Shown here: positions 5,143-5,278 of the stretch, piece after piece
How positions within the stretch are numbered: position 1 is the first letter of the stretch
How the letters are laid out: the number at the start of each line of letters is the position of its first letter
Origin: DATLZB01 sp035574175
GTDB lineage: Bacteria; Pseudomonadota; Alphaproteobacteria; Rhizobiales; Hyphomicrobiaceae
Length of the DNA stretch: 5,278 nt
Direction: 5' to 3'
NCBI GenBank assembly: GCA_035574175.1
Contig: DATLZB010000045.1
Span: forward strand, 1 to 5,278
Made by a program: the position numbers and the translations under genes
The notes under the pieces: generated by a model
Databases searched by the model: none
What the model saw: only the letters and a program-made list of their open reading frames with translations
Told to the model about the DNA's origin: nothing

Positions 5143-5278
5143 ACCCTGAATCATAAATCCGAGAAACGTGGTTTGAGGCGTTTTTGATGGACGACAGCCT
5201 TGGTCCAGACGAAGGGCTTGGCGCGGGCGTTGTAGCTATCGACGAACGCATTGATGTGATTCCTGAGCTGTTGGACAC
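5143..5278 (-). mobile_element. 3' end of an IS630-family insertion sequence (continues beyond window)
   Basis: The element is recognised from the transposase C-terminus on the minus strand. IS630 elements insert at TA, and TA dinucleotides occur at 5139-5140, 5142-5143 and 5153-5154. The last is within the transposase stop region. The exact boundary and terminal inverted repeat cannot be fixed because the other end is outside the window. The left limit given is a guess at the TA next to the pilZ-type stop. Confidence 0.6.
5151..5278 (-). CDS. IS630-family transposase, C-terminal fragment (5' end outside window)
   Basis: The minus strand is open from the right edge to a TGA at 5153-5151, giving 41 whole codons. 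The peptide includes HINAFVDSYNARAKPFVWTK (residues 7-26 of the visible part) and ends HQKRLKPRFSDL. The pattern of helix, YN, then KPFxWTK, then a basic end is typical of the C-terminus of IS630/Tc1-mariner-type DDE transposases, which ends shortly after the FVWTK motif. The natural-looking end suggests this 3' part is not truncated. The catalytic DDE residues would be encoded outside the window, so activity cannot be judged. It converges on the pilZ-type gene with 9 bases between stops. Confidence 0.85.
   Translation of the reverse strand, partial: VQQLRNHINAFVDSYNARAKPFVWTKAVVHQKRLKPRFSDL

Noticed and set aside
5164..5185. AAACG/CGTTT followed by TTTTT, terminator-like after the pilZ-type gene
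   Set aside because: The stem is only 5 weak pairs and lies inside the transposase coding sequence; coincidence is more likely.

Overview
The window is GC-rich, with long shadow reading frames on both strands. It encodes a PrtD/PrtE-type (rhizobial PrsD/PrsE-like) type I secretion pair. Together these suggest an alphaproteobacterium, most likely Hyphomicrobiales (Rhizobiales). This is inferred from gene families and composition; there is no rRNA or other taxonomic marker.

Layout. Positions 2-388 hold the C-terminal end of a secreted-looking protein (acidic, no Cys, no Lys), the likely cargo of the transporter that follows. A 104-base gap with two GC-rich hairpins leads into a translationally coupled pair. 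The first gene is a PrtD-type ABC permease/ATPase (493-2274) and the second an HlyD/PrtE-type membrane fusion protein (2271-3620). No TolC-like outer-membrane channel is present. An 85-base gap with no obvious terminator separates this pair from a convergent LuxR-type regulator (4428-3706, minus strand). This regulator keeps the DNA-binding signature but has lost several canonical acyl-homoserine-lactone contact residues. A 320-base divergent intergenic region (4429-4748) contains an AT-richer dyad near the luxR promoter side, a 20-bp lux-box-like element, a repeated 10-mer and a strong 9-bp hairpin just ahead of the next gene. That gene (4749-5141, plus strand) encodes a PilZ-domain protein with intact c-di-GMP-binding motifs. 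The right edge (from about 5143) is the 3' end of an IS630-family element, with the transposase C-terminus on the minus strand.

How it may work together (inference): a type I secreted surface or extracellular protein and its exporter sit next to a LuxR-type regulator and a c-di-GMP receptor. This is a plausible module coupling signal sensing to secretion and attachment. The points most worth a second look are a glutamine where the ABC ATPase should have its switch histidine, the altered LuxR ligand pocket, the lux-box-like site between luxR and pilZ, and the leader hairpin of pilZ.
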